From: Spirochaetales bacterium | GTDB lineage: Bacteria; Spirochaetota; Spirochaetia; UBA9216 | DNA length: 64,000 nt | Direction: 5' to 3' | NCBI GenBank assembly: GCA_016342585.1 | Contig: JAEINK010000014.1 | Location: 1-64,000 of the forward strand | In this document: positions 52,131-61,376 of the stretch, piece after piece | Numbering within the stretch: position 1 is the stretch's first letter | How the letters are laid out: each line of letters begins with the position of its first letter | The notes under the pieces: model-generated | The model's input: the letters and a program-made list of their open reading frames with translations, nothing else | Databases searched by the model: none | Told to the model about the DNA's origin: nothing | Program-made: the position numbers and the translations under genes

Positions 52131-55100
52131 AACGGTTGTCAATAAACCGACAACAATCCTCATAATATTCGCCCTCCTGGTAGGTTTGGCCCTGTATATC
52201 GTCCCGCAGATCCCTATCGATCTCTACCCGGAAATGAATCCCCCCATCCTGGTGGTTCAATCAAGCTACAATGGGGCAGGCCCCGAAGAGGTTGAACAAA
52301 CCCTTACCCGAACCCTGGAAAGCATGCTGATAAATGTGAGTAACGTTAAAAAAATGACCTCTACCAGCTCCGAAGGGAGCAGCATGATTATCCTTCAGTT
52401 CGACTGGGCTCATGACCTGACGGAAGCCGCCAACGAGGTGCGTGATAAACTGGAATTCATAAAGGATTTTCTACCGGAAGATTCTACCACCCCCCAGGTA
52501 TTCAAATTCGACCCCTCCATGCTTCCCATTATGGATCTTGTAGTAACGGGTAACAGATCCCCCGAAGATCTCCTTGCAACCGCAGAAAACCAGATCCAGC
52601 CCTACCTCGAACAGGTGGAGGGTGTGGCGACAAGTTATATCAGCGGGGGAAGAAAGAAGCTTATCAGGATAGAGATATCCCAAAACAGACTTGAAGCATA
52701 CGAACTGACCCTTACCCAGGTTTCCCAGATGCTTGCCAGTCAGAATATGCAAATCGGCGCCGGTAATGTGGCCGAAGACAACACAAACTACCTTGTGAGA
52801 ACATCCGGAGAGTATTCGGATCTGGATGATATCCGAAATACGGTGATTGCTTATAAAGGAGGCGGAATGGGAGCCGCAGGCTTTTCCATGCCCAAGACCA
52901 TCCGACTCAGGGATATTGCCCAGGTAAAGGAAGGTTACGAAGATGCAAGCCAGATGGTTTACATCAATGGAGAGCCGGGTATTTATGTGAGTATACAGAA
53001 ACAGAGTGGAACCAATTCTGTTGAAGTGGCTGACAAGGTGAAAGCAAAACTTGAGTCGATAAACACAAGTCTGCCTGCCGGTGTCCAGGTTTCGATCCTG
53101 ACTGACTCAACCAATATGATCCGGGCCTCCCTGGGTCAGGTTGTAAGCGCAGCGAGAAATGGTGCCATCCTGGCTATGCTCGTCCTTTTCATATTCTTGA
53201 GAAACTTTAAAAGCACCTTCATTGTCGGCCTCTCTATACCGGTATCCCTCCTTATCACCCTGATGATCATGTATTTCATGGGACTCACCCTGAATATCTC
53301 CACCCTGGGGGGGCTTACCCTGGGGATCGGGATGATCGTTGATTCATCCATCGTTATCCTGGAGAATATCTTCCGGTACAGGGAGAAGGGGGCCAAGGCC
53401 AAACCTTCGGCCCTCCTGGGCAGCCAGGAGATGATAACAGCAATCATGGCCAGTACCCTCACAACCATCTGCGTATTCCTTCCGGTTCTCATGTTCAAAA
53501 AGGAGCTCGATGTCATTGGTGTGTTTTTCAAGGATATTGCCCTCACCATCGTTATTGCCCTCCTCTCTTCCCTCATTGTTTCGGTAACCCTGGTTCCCGT
53601 ATTAAGTTCCAAATATCTAAAGCTGTTTACCCGAAAACAGAAACCAATTAAGTTCAAACCTTTAAGGCTTATCGACACAGGGATGGAACGCCTCTTCACA
53701 GGCCTGGATAATTCCTATAAGAGAGGTCTTGCAGTAATCCTGCACTACCCGAAGATGACAGTATTGATCTCTTTTCTACTCCTGATCCTCTCCCTAACCT
53801 ATTTTGGAACAGTTGGTATGAATCTCTTCCCGTCATCCGAAGAGGAATCGATTACCCTGAATGTGGCCTTACCAAATGGAACCAGGCTCGATCTGACCAG
53901 GGAGGTTATGGATAGATTTGAAGAGATAACCAAAACTGAAGTTGATGGGTATAAGGATATAATTGTCACCTCGGGAACAACCCAATTCTTCGGCTTAGGA
54001 TCTGCACAAACCAATTCAGGAAGTATCAAGGTCACCCTGGACTCTTTCGAAAAGCGAACTCATACATCCAAGGAGATCAAGGAGATATTCCGCTCTCACT
54101 ATGATGAGTACCCTTCGGCTGAATATTCGTTCTCTGCCGGCACCATGGATATGGGAGGAGGCTCCCCCATCGATATTGTCCTGAAGTCCGAGGATCTTGA
54201 TAAATCCAAGGCCATGGGAGAGGAGATTATCCAGCTGATCAAGGACAACCTGCCGGATCTCACCGAGCCAACCTTAAGCATGGATACAGGTCTGCCGGAG
54301 GTAGAAGTTATTATCGACAGGGAAAAAGCCTACACCCTGGGCCTGAATGTCTACACAATTGGTTCTGAAATCAGTGCCGCCGTGGATGGAAGGACCGCAA
54401 CCCGCTTCCGTTCGGAAGGTGAAGAGTACGATGTTCTTGTCATACTGGCCGAAGAGGACCGAAATGAAATTCCCGATCTGAATAAGATATTCATAATGAG
54501 TGCCCTGGGAAGCAGAATTCCCGTCTCGAGTTTTGCCAGATTAGAGAAATCTACAGGACCGGTGAGTATAGCCAGGGAGGATCAGACCAGGGTTATTCAT
54601 GTCACCGCCGGTCTGCGCCCCGGTGTGGCCGCAAGTGAAGGAGAAACAGCTGTCAGGGAACTGCTTGAAAAGAATCTTGTCCCGGATGAACAGATTGTCA
54701 TTGAATATGCCGGTGATTATCAACAGGTTCAGGATATGATGAAGAAGTTCATCGCCATCATGCTCATCGCGGTAGCCCTTGTTTTCGGGGTAATGGCAAG
54801 CCAGTTTGAATCCCTCCTGGACCCATTCATTATTTTTCTCAGTATTCCCCTCATGGCAATCGGTATCATCCTGATCTATCTTATAATGGGTTCATCCTTC
54901 AGTATGCTCACAGCGGTTGGTCTGGTTATGCTCGCGGGAATTGTCGTGAACAACGGAATTGTCCTTGTCGATTACACCAACCTTCTTGTTCGCCGGGGAT
55001 TCCCCGTACGGGAGGCTTGTATAGAAGCGGGAGGAAACAGACTGCGTCCAATCCTTATGACAAGCCTTACAACCATCCTGGGAATGGCCCCCATGGCCTT

Positions 55101-55320
55101 CATGGCAGGAGAGGGCGCCGATATGGTACAACCCATGGGGCTTACCGTTGTGGGTGGACTCACGGTGAGTACAATCATGACCCTTTTCTTTGTCCCGGCC
55201 ATTTATCTCCTGTTTAACAAGGGTAAAAAGAAGAAAGTAAAAGATAATACCGTCCTTCCGGAAGAAGAAGATGCCCCCCCGTTAGTAAAGAACACAGTTG
55301 AGACAGGAGAAAAAGAGTGA
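52117..55320 (+). CDS. RND-family efflux transporter (AcrB/MdtB-like)
   Basis: A 1067-residue inner-membrane pump of normal RND length. Its layout is an N-terminal helix (TTILIIFALLVGLALYIVP), a first periplasmic loop, helices 2-6 with the proton-relay helix GIGMIVDSSIVILENIF, then the second half repeating this plan (IAIMLIAVALVFGVMASQF, VGLVMLAGIVVNNGIVLVDY). It exports a hydrophobic or amphiphilic compound using the proton or sodium gradient. The canonical adjacent double Asp of AcrB helix 4 is a single Asp here, as in many HAE-2 type pumps. It is coupled to the adaptor gene before it and the PII-like gene after it by overlaps. Confidence 0.93.
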   Translation: MSLSKTVVNKPTTILIIFALLVGLALYIVPQIPIDLYPEMNPPILVVQSSYNGAGPEEVEQTLTRTLESMLINVSNVKKMTSTSSEGSSMIILQFDWAHDLTEAANEVRDKLEFIKDFLPEDSTTPQVFKFDPSMLPIMDLVVTGNRSPEDLLATAENQIQPYLEQVEGVATSYISGGRKKLIRIEISQNRLEAYELTLTQVSQMLASQNMQIGAGNVAEDNTNYLVRTSGEYSDLDDIRNTVIAYKGGGMGAAGFSMPKTIRLRDIAQVKEGYEDASQMVYINGEPGIYVSIQKQSGTNSVEVADKVKAKLESINTSLPAGVQVSILTDSTNMIRASLGQVVSAARNGAILAMLVLFIFLRNFKSTFIVGLSIPVSLLITLMIMYFMGLTLNISTLGGLTLGIGMIVDSSIVILENIFRYREKGAKAKPSALLGSQEMITAIMASTLTTICVFLPVLMFKKELDVIGVFFKDIALTIVIALLSSLIVSVTLVPVLSSKYLKLFTRKQKPIKFKPLRLIDTGMERLFTGLDNSYKRGLAVILHYPKMTVLISFLLLILSLTYFGTVGMNLFPSSEEESITLNVALPNGTRLDLTREVMDRFEEITKTEVDGYKDIIVTSGTTQFFGLGSAQTNSGSIKVTLDSFEKRTHTSKEIKEIFRSHYDEYPSAEYSFSAGTMDMGGGSPIDIVLKSEDLDKSKAMGEEIIQLIKDNLPDLTEPTLSMDTGLPEVEVIIDREKAYTLGLNVYTIGSEISAAVDGRTATRFRSEGEEYDVLVILAEEDRNEIPDLNKIFIMSALGSRIPVSSFARLEKSTGPVSIAREDQTRVIHVTAGLRPGVAASEGETAVRELLEKNLVPDEQIVIEYAGDYQQVQDMMKKFIAIMLIAVALVFGVMASQFESLLDPFIIFLSIPLMAIGIILIYLIMGSSFSMLTAVGLVMLAGIVVNNGIVLVDYTNLLVRRGFPVREACIEAGGNRLRPILMTSLTTILGMAPMAFMAGEGADMVQPMGLTVVGGLTVSTIMTLFFVPAIYLLFNKGKKKKVKDNTVLPEEEDAPPLVKNTVETGEKE

Positions 55321-55601
55321 TCAGAATAGAAATAATTGCAGACAACGCTGTCGAAGATGATATAATGGAAGCCCTTAAGGAAAATGGAGTTGGTTCCTGT
55401 TTTACTAAAATCCCTGTGGCCCATGGAGAGGGAGATTCCACTCCCAAACACGGAAACCACATATGGCCCGAGGAAAACTTCATCCTGGTGATATACTGCG
55501 AGAGGGATGAAGCAGAGTCAATCAGGGGCCTTATCAGGGAAGTAAAACTGCAATTCCCCAATGAGGGCATAAAATTATTTGAAATTGAATCGGCGGTCTG
55601 A
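55317..55601 (+). CDS. Small PII-like, RND-associated protein (PG0541 type)
   Basis: A 94-residue ferredoxin-fold protein (MIRIEIIADNAVEDDIMEAL, then VGSCFTKIPVAHGEG, ENFILVIYCERDEAESI). Pattern, size and position directly after an RND pump match the transporter-associated PII-like family known from Bacteroidetes and spirochaetes. PII-like proteins bind nucleotides and regulate membrane transporters, so it may gate the pump; this is inferred. The start is GTG at 55317, overlapping the RND stop by four bases, with GGAG shortly before it. Confidence 0.75.
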   Translation: MIRIEIIADNAVEDDIMEALKENGVGSCFTKIPVAHGEGDSTPKHGNHIWPEENFILVIYCERDEAESIRGLIREVKLQFPNEGIKLFEIESAV

Positions 55602-55608
55602 AGAAGTA

Positions 55609-56190
55609 ATGACGGAAAAGACAGAATCAATACTCTCCCATGATGAAATACTGAAAACGCTGACAGAGGCAAAGCCTCTCCTTTTTGACAAGGGCTGCCA
55701 TGAAAATTCTCTGGCGGCTCTGGTAGAGAAGGCAATAGAGATCACCCATTCAGATCTCGCAGCCTACTATCAGATTAATCGAATCTCTGTCAGAAAAACA
55801 AACCTTTGCCTGATATATAAAAAATTCCGCCGCCCTCTTCCTGAAATACTTCCCGGTGAGGGAGAGCTTGTTTCATTTATTCTTGATTGCCGGGAAACGG
55901 TATTAAAACTCTCTTCAAATGAAGATAGTGACGAAAAACTTTTTAGCGAAATCCTGCTGCACCCTTCGATGAAAAGCGGGGTTGCCATTCCAATCATTTC
56001 TGAGACAGCAGAGGGTGTTTCATATGTGACCGGGATCCTCTATGTGAACTCAAAAACCAATAACTTTTATAATCGAAGCAGGTTCCTTCTTCTTGAAAAC
56101 CTTTCTAAGCTTGCTATGGGATTTATTAAACGATGTGATAACGAGGACAGTCCGAAAAATGTTCCTCTTAAGGAAGGAGTAGTCGTATGA
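55609..56190 (+). CDS. GAF-domain protein
   Basis: A 193-residue cytoplasmic protein. Residues about 25-175 show the GAF pattern: LAALVEKAIEITHSDLAAYYQIN, LVSFILDCRETVLKLSS, KSGVAIPIIS and YVTGILYVNSKTNNFYNRSR. GAF domains bind small ligands or mediate dimerisation; no output domain follows, so it may act on a partner protein. The start at 55609 is eight bases after the PII-like stop; a TTG at 55579 would lie inside that gene. The stop overlaps the HEAT-repeat gene (ATGA), so it is part of the efflux operon. Confidence 0.75.
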   Translation: MTEKTESILSHDEILKTLTEAKPLLFDKGCHENSLAALVEKAIEITHSDLAAYYQINRISVRKTNLCLIYKKFRRPLPEILPGEGELVSFILDCRETVLKLSSNEDSDEKLFSEILLHPSMKSGVAIPIISETAEGVSYVTGILYVNSKTNNFYNRSRFLLLENLSKLAMGFIKRCDNEDSPKNVPLKEGVVV

Positions 56191-58757
56191 CCCCCCAAAT
56201 TATTTTTATCTCGATATCCGCCGTTGCGGGCCTCATTATAATTGCATTGATAACCGGGATTATCCTGGAAACCCAGTTCAGGAAAAAACTGAAAAAAGCA
56301 CTTGATAGACCTGAAGCCATGGACGCATTCAGAGAGTCCTGGCCCCCTTCGAAATTAGTCAAACATTCATTAAGAATGGAAAGGCTTGCTAAAATATGGG
56401 GAAAGAGTGTCATAAGTGATACAGGTATTGCCCCCCTCTGGGCCGACAAAATGGAGACAAGGCCTACAAAGAGAGCCTTAAAAAGGGTTCTCTATCACTC
56501 TCCCAAGGTGTTTGTCTGCCGGGCTTTCCTCACAGGCTTGAAAAATAAAAGGCTCACACCAGTATTAACCACCTGGATAAACGAGACCGGTCCTGAACAG
56601 GCTTTACGACAGATATCCCAGTCCTGCAGGGGAGAGGCGTTCGATGGAACCGAAGCACATAAACTAATAAGCCCCCTCCTGGCTGACAACCTTGATCCGA
56701 TAATTGAATTCACCGGAGCATCCGAGTGGTATACCCGGTATTTTGCCTATAAGGTCCTCCTCCATGACCAGGACAAACGCAGTAAAAGGGCTGCCTGGGA
56801 TGGGTTTTTCGATACCCATCCTTTAATCAGAAATACCCTGGCCATAGAATTCAGCTCTGACGAAAGGAATAAACTCTATACCCAGTTATGGGAACTTTTA
56901 TTGGAGGATCCATCTTTCGAAGTAAGAAAGAGTTCAAAGATGAGAATTCTTCAAGATTTTGCGGATCTCCATACACCATCAGAAAAAAAGTTGACAGGAA
57001 CGCCGGCCTTAAGGTTTCTCCAACTCCTTGAAGACGGTTCTCCCGATGAGATAAACATCGCCATGGAATTCTTATCCAGTACCGATCTTGAACTTCGATT
57101 CCCCGCCGCCTCCTTTCTGGAGAGAAACGGGATACTGGAAAAACTCCTGTTGACCTCTACCATGGAGGACAGGGTTGTTTTGGAGAGAAACCTTTCCATG
57201 CTGAAAATGGCATTGGAAGTGAATGTATCTTCTTTCCTGAAAAAAATAGGATCAAACTCAACCCCGGGAGCCCTCTTAACAGCAGCCAAACTCCTGAACC
57301 AGGGGGGAGACAGGAAGATGCTCGCCCCCCTGGCTGAGGCCATATTCAGCTTCTTTGAAAAAGAGAAGCCGGGGCCTGAGTATATCGAAATATACACAAC
57401 CCTTTTGTCAGGGATTAAGAAAAGGGGCAACGATGCCGCCCTCCAGCAGATGTTTAATGAGATTAAAAGCCGCAGGAATCAGGAGCCGTTTCTCGAGCTC
57501 CTCCTCCCGGCCATCCCGACCAGGGGTGACTCACTCTTCATTCCCCTACTCATCGATTTCCTTAAAACTGATGAGTTCCCATCGAGGGAAACGTTAATAA
57601 CCACCCTGGTAAAAATGCCTGCAGAATTGATTCTTCCTAACATTTTCGAAATCCTCGACGGAAATCGGGCAGACTACTCCCATACCATAAGGATATCCTG
57701 CCTCCGTCTTCTGGGAAGATTGAAACTCCCCTACTGTCTCCAATGTATCCTGGAGTACCTTCCCATCCTGCCGAGGGAAGAGGCTCTGGAATTCGCAGAA
57801 ATCTTAAACGAATACCCCAGGGAGGAGTTTGAGAAAAAAGCCGCCGCCCTCTTTAAAACTACGGACGGTCAAATACGGGCAGCCCTTATCAGGGTCCTGC
57901 CTCCCATTGAAAACAGAACCTTCATCAAGGAGATAAGAAACGCCCTGAAGGATGCCGATCCTGATGTCAGGATCGCCGCCATTGAAGCCCTGCTGAGCTT
58001 TGGTGAAATAAGGCTCCTGAACCAGGAAACATCCATGCTAAGAGACCCTGTAGAGCGTGTCAGGCTGGCCACAGCCCGTGTTATTGGTGAATATGGAGTA
58101 CCCGCAGCCCTTACCGTCCTGGAGGATATCCTCAAGGATGAAAATGAGACAAGACCGGTAATTAAAGCGGCCATCGCAGGCCTGGGAGCCTCAGCGACCC
58201 CCGAAAGCCTTAATCTTCTAATCGGTATGCTCGATCAGGATCTCCCCTACACACAGGAAATAATAGCAGCCCTTTCCGAAAGGCAAAGCAAAAAGGATTT
58301 AATGCAGCTGATCGAAAATTTCAGAGGAGGCTCCCCCGCCCTTAAGGACCACCTTATTGAAGTCTTCAAAACACAGGAGAAAAATGCCGAACCTGCTCTC
58401 CTTAAACTACTTGAGGAACAGGATGACTCTTTAAAAGCCTATATCGCCGAAATTCTTCATGGTACAGGATATATAGGGAAGACCATCAGAAAACTCTCCC
58501 ACAGAGAGATAAAGATTCGAAAACAGGCGGCTATCTGGCTCTCTAGCCTTGAATCCACCGCCAGCTACCGGGGACTTGTCCTTGCCGCAAGAGATCCCGA
58601 TCAGGAAATTAGAGTCCTGGTTGTTAAGGCTCTTGAAAGGTTGAACAATCCGGAAGGAAGTGAAATTCTTGAAGCACTTAAAAATGACCCGGACAGACGG
58701 ATACGAAAGTACACCCTCTGGGCCATGGAGCGGCTGAAGGCCCTGGCACTGGAGTAA
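56187..58757 (+). CDS. Membrane-anchored HEAT-repeat protein
   Basis: An 856-residue protein with one N-terminal transmembrane helix (IIFISISAVAGLIIIALITGIIL), a helical middle region, and at least six clear HEAT repeats in the C-terminal half. Examples are DADPDVRIAAIEALLSFGEIR, DPVERVRLATARVIGEYG, DPDQEIRVLVVKALERLN and DPDRRIRKYTLWAMERL. HEAT arrays are protein-binding scaffolds. As the last gene of the RND operon, it probably tethers or regulates another component on the cytoplasmic face of the membrane. The gene ends in a perfect 12-bp hairpin that includes its stop codon. Confidence 0.83.
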   Translation: MTPQIIFISISAVAGLIIIALITGIILETQFRKKLKKALDRPEAMDAFRESWPPSKLVKHSLRMERLAKIWGKSVISDTGIAPLWADKMETRPTKRALKRVLYHSPKVFVCRAFLTGLKNKRLTPVLTTWINETGPEQALRQISQSCRGEAFDGTEAHKLISPLLADNLDPIIEFTGASEWYTRYFAYKVLLHDQDKRSKRAAWDGFFDTHPLIRNTLAIEFSSDERNKLYTQLWELLLEDPSFEVRKSSKMRILQDFADLHTPSEKKLTGTPALRFLQLLEDGSPDEINIAMEFLSSTDLELRFPAASFLERNGILEKLLLTSTMEDRVVLERNLSMLKMALEVNVSSFLKKIGSNSTPGALLTAAKLLNQGGDRKMLAPLAEAIFSFFEKEKPGPEYIEIYTTLLSGIKKRGNDAALQQMFNEIKSRRNQEPFLELLLPAIPTRGDSLFIPLLIDFLKTDEFPSRETLITTLVKMPAELILPNIFEILDGNRADYSHTIRISCLRLLGRLKLPYCLQCILEYLPILPREEALEFAEILNEYPREEFEKKAAALFKTTDGQIRAALIRVLPPIENRTFIKEIRNALKDADPDVRIAAIEALLSFGEIRLLNQETSMLRDPVERVRLATARVIGEYGVPAALTVLEDILKDENETRPVIKAAIAGLGASATPESLNLLIGMLDQDLPYTQEIIAALSERQSKKDLMQLIENFRGGSPALKDHLIEVFKTQEKNAEPALLKLLEEQDDSLKAYIAEILHGTGYIGKTIRKLSHREIKIRKQAAIWLSSLESTASYRGLVLAARDPDQEIRVLVVKALERLNNPEGSEILEALKNDPDRRIRKYTLWAMERLKALALE

Positions 58758-58773
58758 AATGACTCCAGTGCCA
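58744..58773 (+). terminator. Perfect hairpin across the stop codon of the HEAT-repeat gene
   Basis: A 12-bp perfect stem (58744-58755 with 58762-58773) with a six-base loop. The stop TAA lies at its 5' arm/loop border. No T-run follows, so it may stabilise the mRNA 3' end or work with a termination factor rather than as a classical terminator. Confidence 0.5.
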
Positions 58774-58983
58774 CTTGTGAAACACTAATATTCATCCGCT
58801 GGGGAAGAGCATCCGCTCTCCTACCTTATCACGCTATCCACACACTGCTATCACATCCTGATATGAGTATGAGGTTTGATATTTCCCTAATGATAGAGTA
58901 TAATTAAAAACAGGTTTCGGGAGAGATTATAAAAACATATTCCTGCAGCCTCTTGTTTTACCCTACTGATAGAAATGCTTACA

Positions 58984-59073
58984 TCAACTGATCCCAGCTT
59001 CATCATCAGTTGACACAAGCATCAAAGTCAACTGACATATATTCGAGTATCAACTGACGATCAAGTCAACTTG
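58984..59073 (+). repeat. 22-bp-phased array of TCAACTGA elements
   Basis: TCAACTGA occurs at 58984, 59028 and 59050, its reverse complement TCAGTTGA at 59006, and a degenerate copy TCAACTTG at 59066. The first four are spaced by exactly 22 bases, about two helical turns, so they lie on one face of the DNA. The spacers are only partly conserved (units 1 and 2 agree at 13 of 22 positions). The arrangement suits cooperative binding by one protein, either a regulator or a transposase at an element end. Confidence 0.65.
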
Positions 59074-59103
59074 TTCACGTCTTTTTTATAACTTCAAGTC
59101 ATC

Positions 59104-59574
59104 TTGTTTCTTTCAGAGAAACAAGTTCGATGTATCATTTCTGAATTTATCAAATATTACAACAATCAGGGAATTAACAAGATCCCTGATGCTGAAATTG
59201 CAGAAAGTTATGGCTTAATAAGAAGGTGTAGAATATTGTCCGGTCTCCACCTCATTATTATAGAAGTAGAGCCTGAGATCTATCCCGATGGAATAAAAAT
59301 ACGGGACGCCATTTTCATTAAAAAAGATGCAACTGATAACCGCTTCGACAGAATATAAATACGGGGCGCCTTTAAAAAGAGAACCAAATTCAAAAAAACA
59401 TCTGGGACTCAGAAAGAGGCAGGATTTGATTTATCTGGAATTATAAAAGGAATAAAAAAAGGGAATCAGGGAGATAAGTTCCAGAAATGTTTTGACGAAT
59501 TATCATCGAAACCACATTTTTCCAAACCCCGCAACGCGAAGATCCGGAAAAAACGTTTGATCTGGATTTCTTAA
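59104..59574 (+). pseudogene. Remnant of an integrase-core (rve) transposase C-terminus
   Basis: The open frame from TTG 59104 reads ...CIISEFIKYYNNQGINKIPDAEIAES..., which resembles the end of IS3/IS481-type integrase domains (FIxYYNxxRPHQGI...) with the RPH residues deleted. It ends at a TAA at 59356-59358. The same frame then stays open for 71 more codons (to 59571), so one stop interrupts a longer reading. There is no ATG start and no ribosome site. The catalytic Asp residues are absent, so it is not functional. The family call rests on a short match. Confidence 0.4.
59291..59370 (+). repeat. Imperfect 20-base direct repeat, 60 bases apart
   Basis: The 20-mers at 59291-59310 and 59351-59370 agree at 18 of 20 positions (both contain AAATACGGG and end in CGCC). 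The sequences after them are also partly similar. The distance is a multiple of three, so both copies lie in the same frame of the integrase remnant. This looks like a local duplication. Confidence 0.6.
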
Positions 59575-59896
59575 ATCTTTAGGAGATATTTGCAGGTCCT
59601 GCCAAAACACTGAAACTGTTGGCTGAAACAAAGAACAGCGAGGGTTCGTTCTATGACTCAGCATCTCCCTTCATCCCAAAAAAACATGTTGTTCAAGTTT
59701 ACGGCAACGAATTGCCATTCACTTAAATCAAGATAACGCACCAAATAGTAACTGTCAAGCAAATATTTATTACAGATCTGTTATTTTTTCGAATTCAAAT
59801 TATTAAAAAGGGTAATTCCTCTCGTTTTTTGGTCAGTTATGGGGGGATAGCCCAATATAGAGGCGAAACCCCGGCCGTTCATCCCCACATATAAAA

Positions 59897-59933
59897 AAAG
59901 CCTGTTCCAGACAATAAAATCAGAACAGGCTTT
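59897..59933 (-). terminator. Terminator of the gltBD operon
   Basis: An 11-bp stem (59897-59907 with 59923-59933) with a 15-base loop lies just after the gltD stop. On the minus strand the stem runs into a seven-T stretch (A-run at 59893-59899), a classical intrinsic terminator. Confidence 0.85.
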
Positions 59934-59954
59934 GAAAAAAGTATTTAATGGCAA

Positions 59955-61376
59955 TTAACGGGTAAAACTGCCAATAATCGAATTCGCAGCTTCCCGACCG
60001 CGAGCCATAGCCCGGATGACAAGCGAAGCTCCTGTATGACAGTCACCAGCAGCAAAGATCCCCTCCTGACTGGTCTGATAGTTTTTATCAATCTTAATAT
60101 TTCCTCGCGGATCACAATCAAGACCAAGAGATTCAAGAAAACCTTCCTGCTCAACATGGACGAATCCCAGAGCAAGGAAAACAAGATCCACGGGGATGGT
60201 AAACTCACTCCCGGGAATATCGACAGGTTTCATCCTGCCGTTCCGGCCCATCTCCCAGTTAACCCTGGCACAATGGGCCTGGGAAACCTTTATTCCGGTT
60301 CCAGTAAACTGGGTTGTAGAAATTCCCCAGTCTCTGGTACACCCCTCTTCCTGGCTGGTAGAGGTTCGGAGTATGGCCGGCCAATCCGGCCACTGGGGGT
60401 TCCAGGGGTCCTTCCAATCAAGAGGTTTGGGCATAATCTCTATCTGATGAACTGAAGAGGCTCCCTGGCGGATAGCAGTTCCCACACAGTCGGAACCGGT
60501 ATCACCACCACCTATAACCAAAACTTTTTTTCCCTGCGCATTAATTGAAGGATGGTCATGATCACCATGATTATAGAGAGCTGAGGAGGTAAGGTACTCC
60601 ATGGCAAAGAAAATACCATCCAGACCACGACCTCCGGCAGGAACATCTCTGGGTCTGCCGGCTCCCATGGAAAGCAGAACTACATCAAAAGATCTTTTCA
60701 AATACCTCACGGAAAGATCTTCACCAATATTTACATCCGTTTCAAATTCGATTCCAGATTGTTCCATAATCTCAATCCTGCGATCAAGAACCCATTTTTC
60801 CAATTTAAAATTGGGGATTCCATACCTTAAAAGTCCACCTATTCTGTTGGATTTTTCAAATACAGTTACCTTAAACCCAGCCTTTCGAAGTCGGACTGCT
60901 GCGGTAAGACCCGCCGGCCCTGAACCGATGATGGCCACCGACTTACCGTTTTCAGAAGAGGGTAATTCCGGTTTAACCCACCCTTCCTTGAAGGCCCGTT
61001 CAATTATGGCAAGCTCGATCTGCTTGATAGAGACAGGCTCGGAGTTGATCGAAAGGGTACACGAGGTCTCACAGGGAGCAGGGCATATTCGGCCCGTAAT
61101 TTCCGGAAAAGCACTGGTTGCGGAAAGCCGCTGGTAGGCTTGATACCAGTCATCCCGATAGACAAGATCGTTCCATTCGGGAATAAGATTGGCATTAGGA
61201 CACCCCAGAGAGTGACAGTATGGTATACCACAGTCCATACATCTCGCCCCCTGATCTCTGAGGATATCCTCGGCAGGAGCTGTATGAAATTCATTATAAT
61301 GTTTTACCCGTTCAGCAACCGGAGCATAAGATCCGGTGCTTCTCTCATATTTAAGAAATCCGTTGGAAAGTCCCAT
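59955..61376 (-). CDS. gltD: Glutamate synthase (NADPH) small subunit
   Basis: A 473-residue flavoprotein. The N-terminal 4Fe-4S region has CMDCGIPYCHSLGCPNANLIPEW and later GRICPAPCETSCTL. The FAD site is VAIIGSGPAGLTAAVRL and the NADPH site VLVIGGGDTGSDCVG. IFAAGDCHTGASLVIRAMARG closes the FAD domain. It takes electrons from NAD(P)H and passes them to the large subunit, which makes two glutamates from glutamine and 2-oxoglutarate. The start overlaps the gltB stop by one base (TAATG), so the subunits are translationally coupled. Length is normal for the family. Confidence 0.96.
   Translation of the reverse strand: MGLSNGFLKYERSTGSYAPVAERVKHYNEFHTAPAEDILRDQGARCMDCGIPYCHSLGCPNANLIPEWNDLVYRDDWYQAYQRLSATSAFPEITGRICPAPCETSCTLSINSEPVSIKQIELAIIERAFKEGWVKPELPSSENGKSVAIIGSGPAGLTAAVRLRKAGFKVTVFEKSNRIGGLLRYGIPNFKLEKWVLDRRIEIMEQSGIEFETDVNIGEDLSVRYLKRSFDVVLLSMGAGRPRDVPAGGRGLDGIFFAMEYLTSSALYNHGDHDHPSINAQGKKVLVIGGGDTGSDCVGTAIRQGASSVHQIEIMPKPLDWKDPWNPQWPDWPAILRTSTSQEEGCTRDWGISTTQFTGTGIKVSQAHCARVNWEMGRNGRMKPVDIPGSEFTIPVDLVFLALGFVHVEQEGFLESLGLDCDPRGNIKIDKNYQTSQEGIFAAGDCHTGASLVIRAMARGREAANSIIGSFTR

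Larger units (their letters stand above)
58758..59954. other. 1.2-kb intergenic stretch with repeats and mobile-element debris
   Basis: This is the longest region without an intact gene. It holds a hairpin, a 22-bp-phased TCAACTGA array (58984-59073), a degraded integrase end (59104-59574) with an internal 20-base repeat, a further short open stretch to about 59725 that reads as a broken gene, and the gltBD terminator. Its AT-rich, decayed look suggests an old insertion site. Confidence 0.6.

Noticed and set aside
58984..59073. Possible CRISPR array from the regularly spaced TCAACTGA elements
   Set aside because: The repeated unit is only eight bases, one copy is inverted, and the intervals are 14 bases. 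CRISPR repeats are longer and direct, and no cas gene is present.
59843..59886. Possible structured RNA closed by GGGGAT and ATCCCC, with GTTCATCC resembling part of a glutamine riboswitch
   Set aside because: The inner stems are weak, the rest of the glnA motif is missing, and it lies downstream of gltBD on the opposite strand, so it cannot lead any gene.
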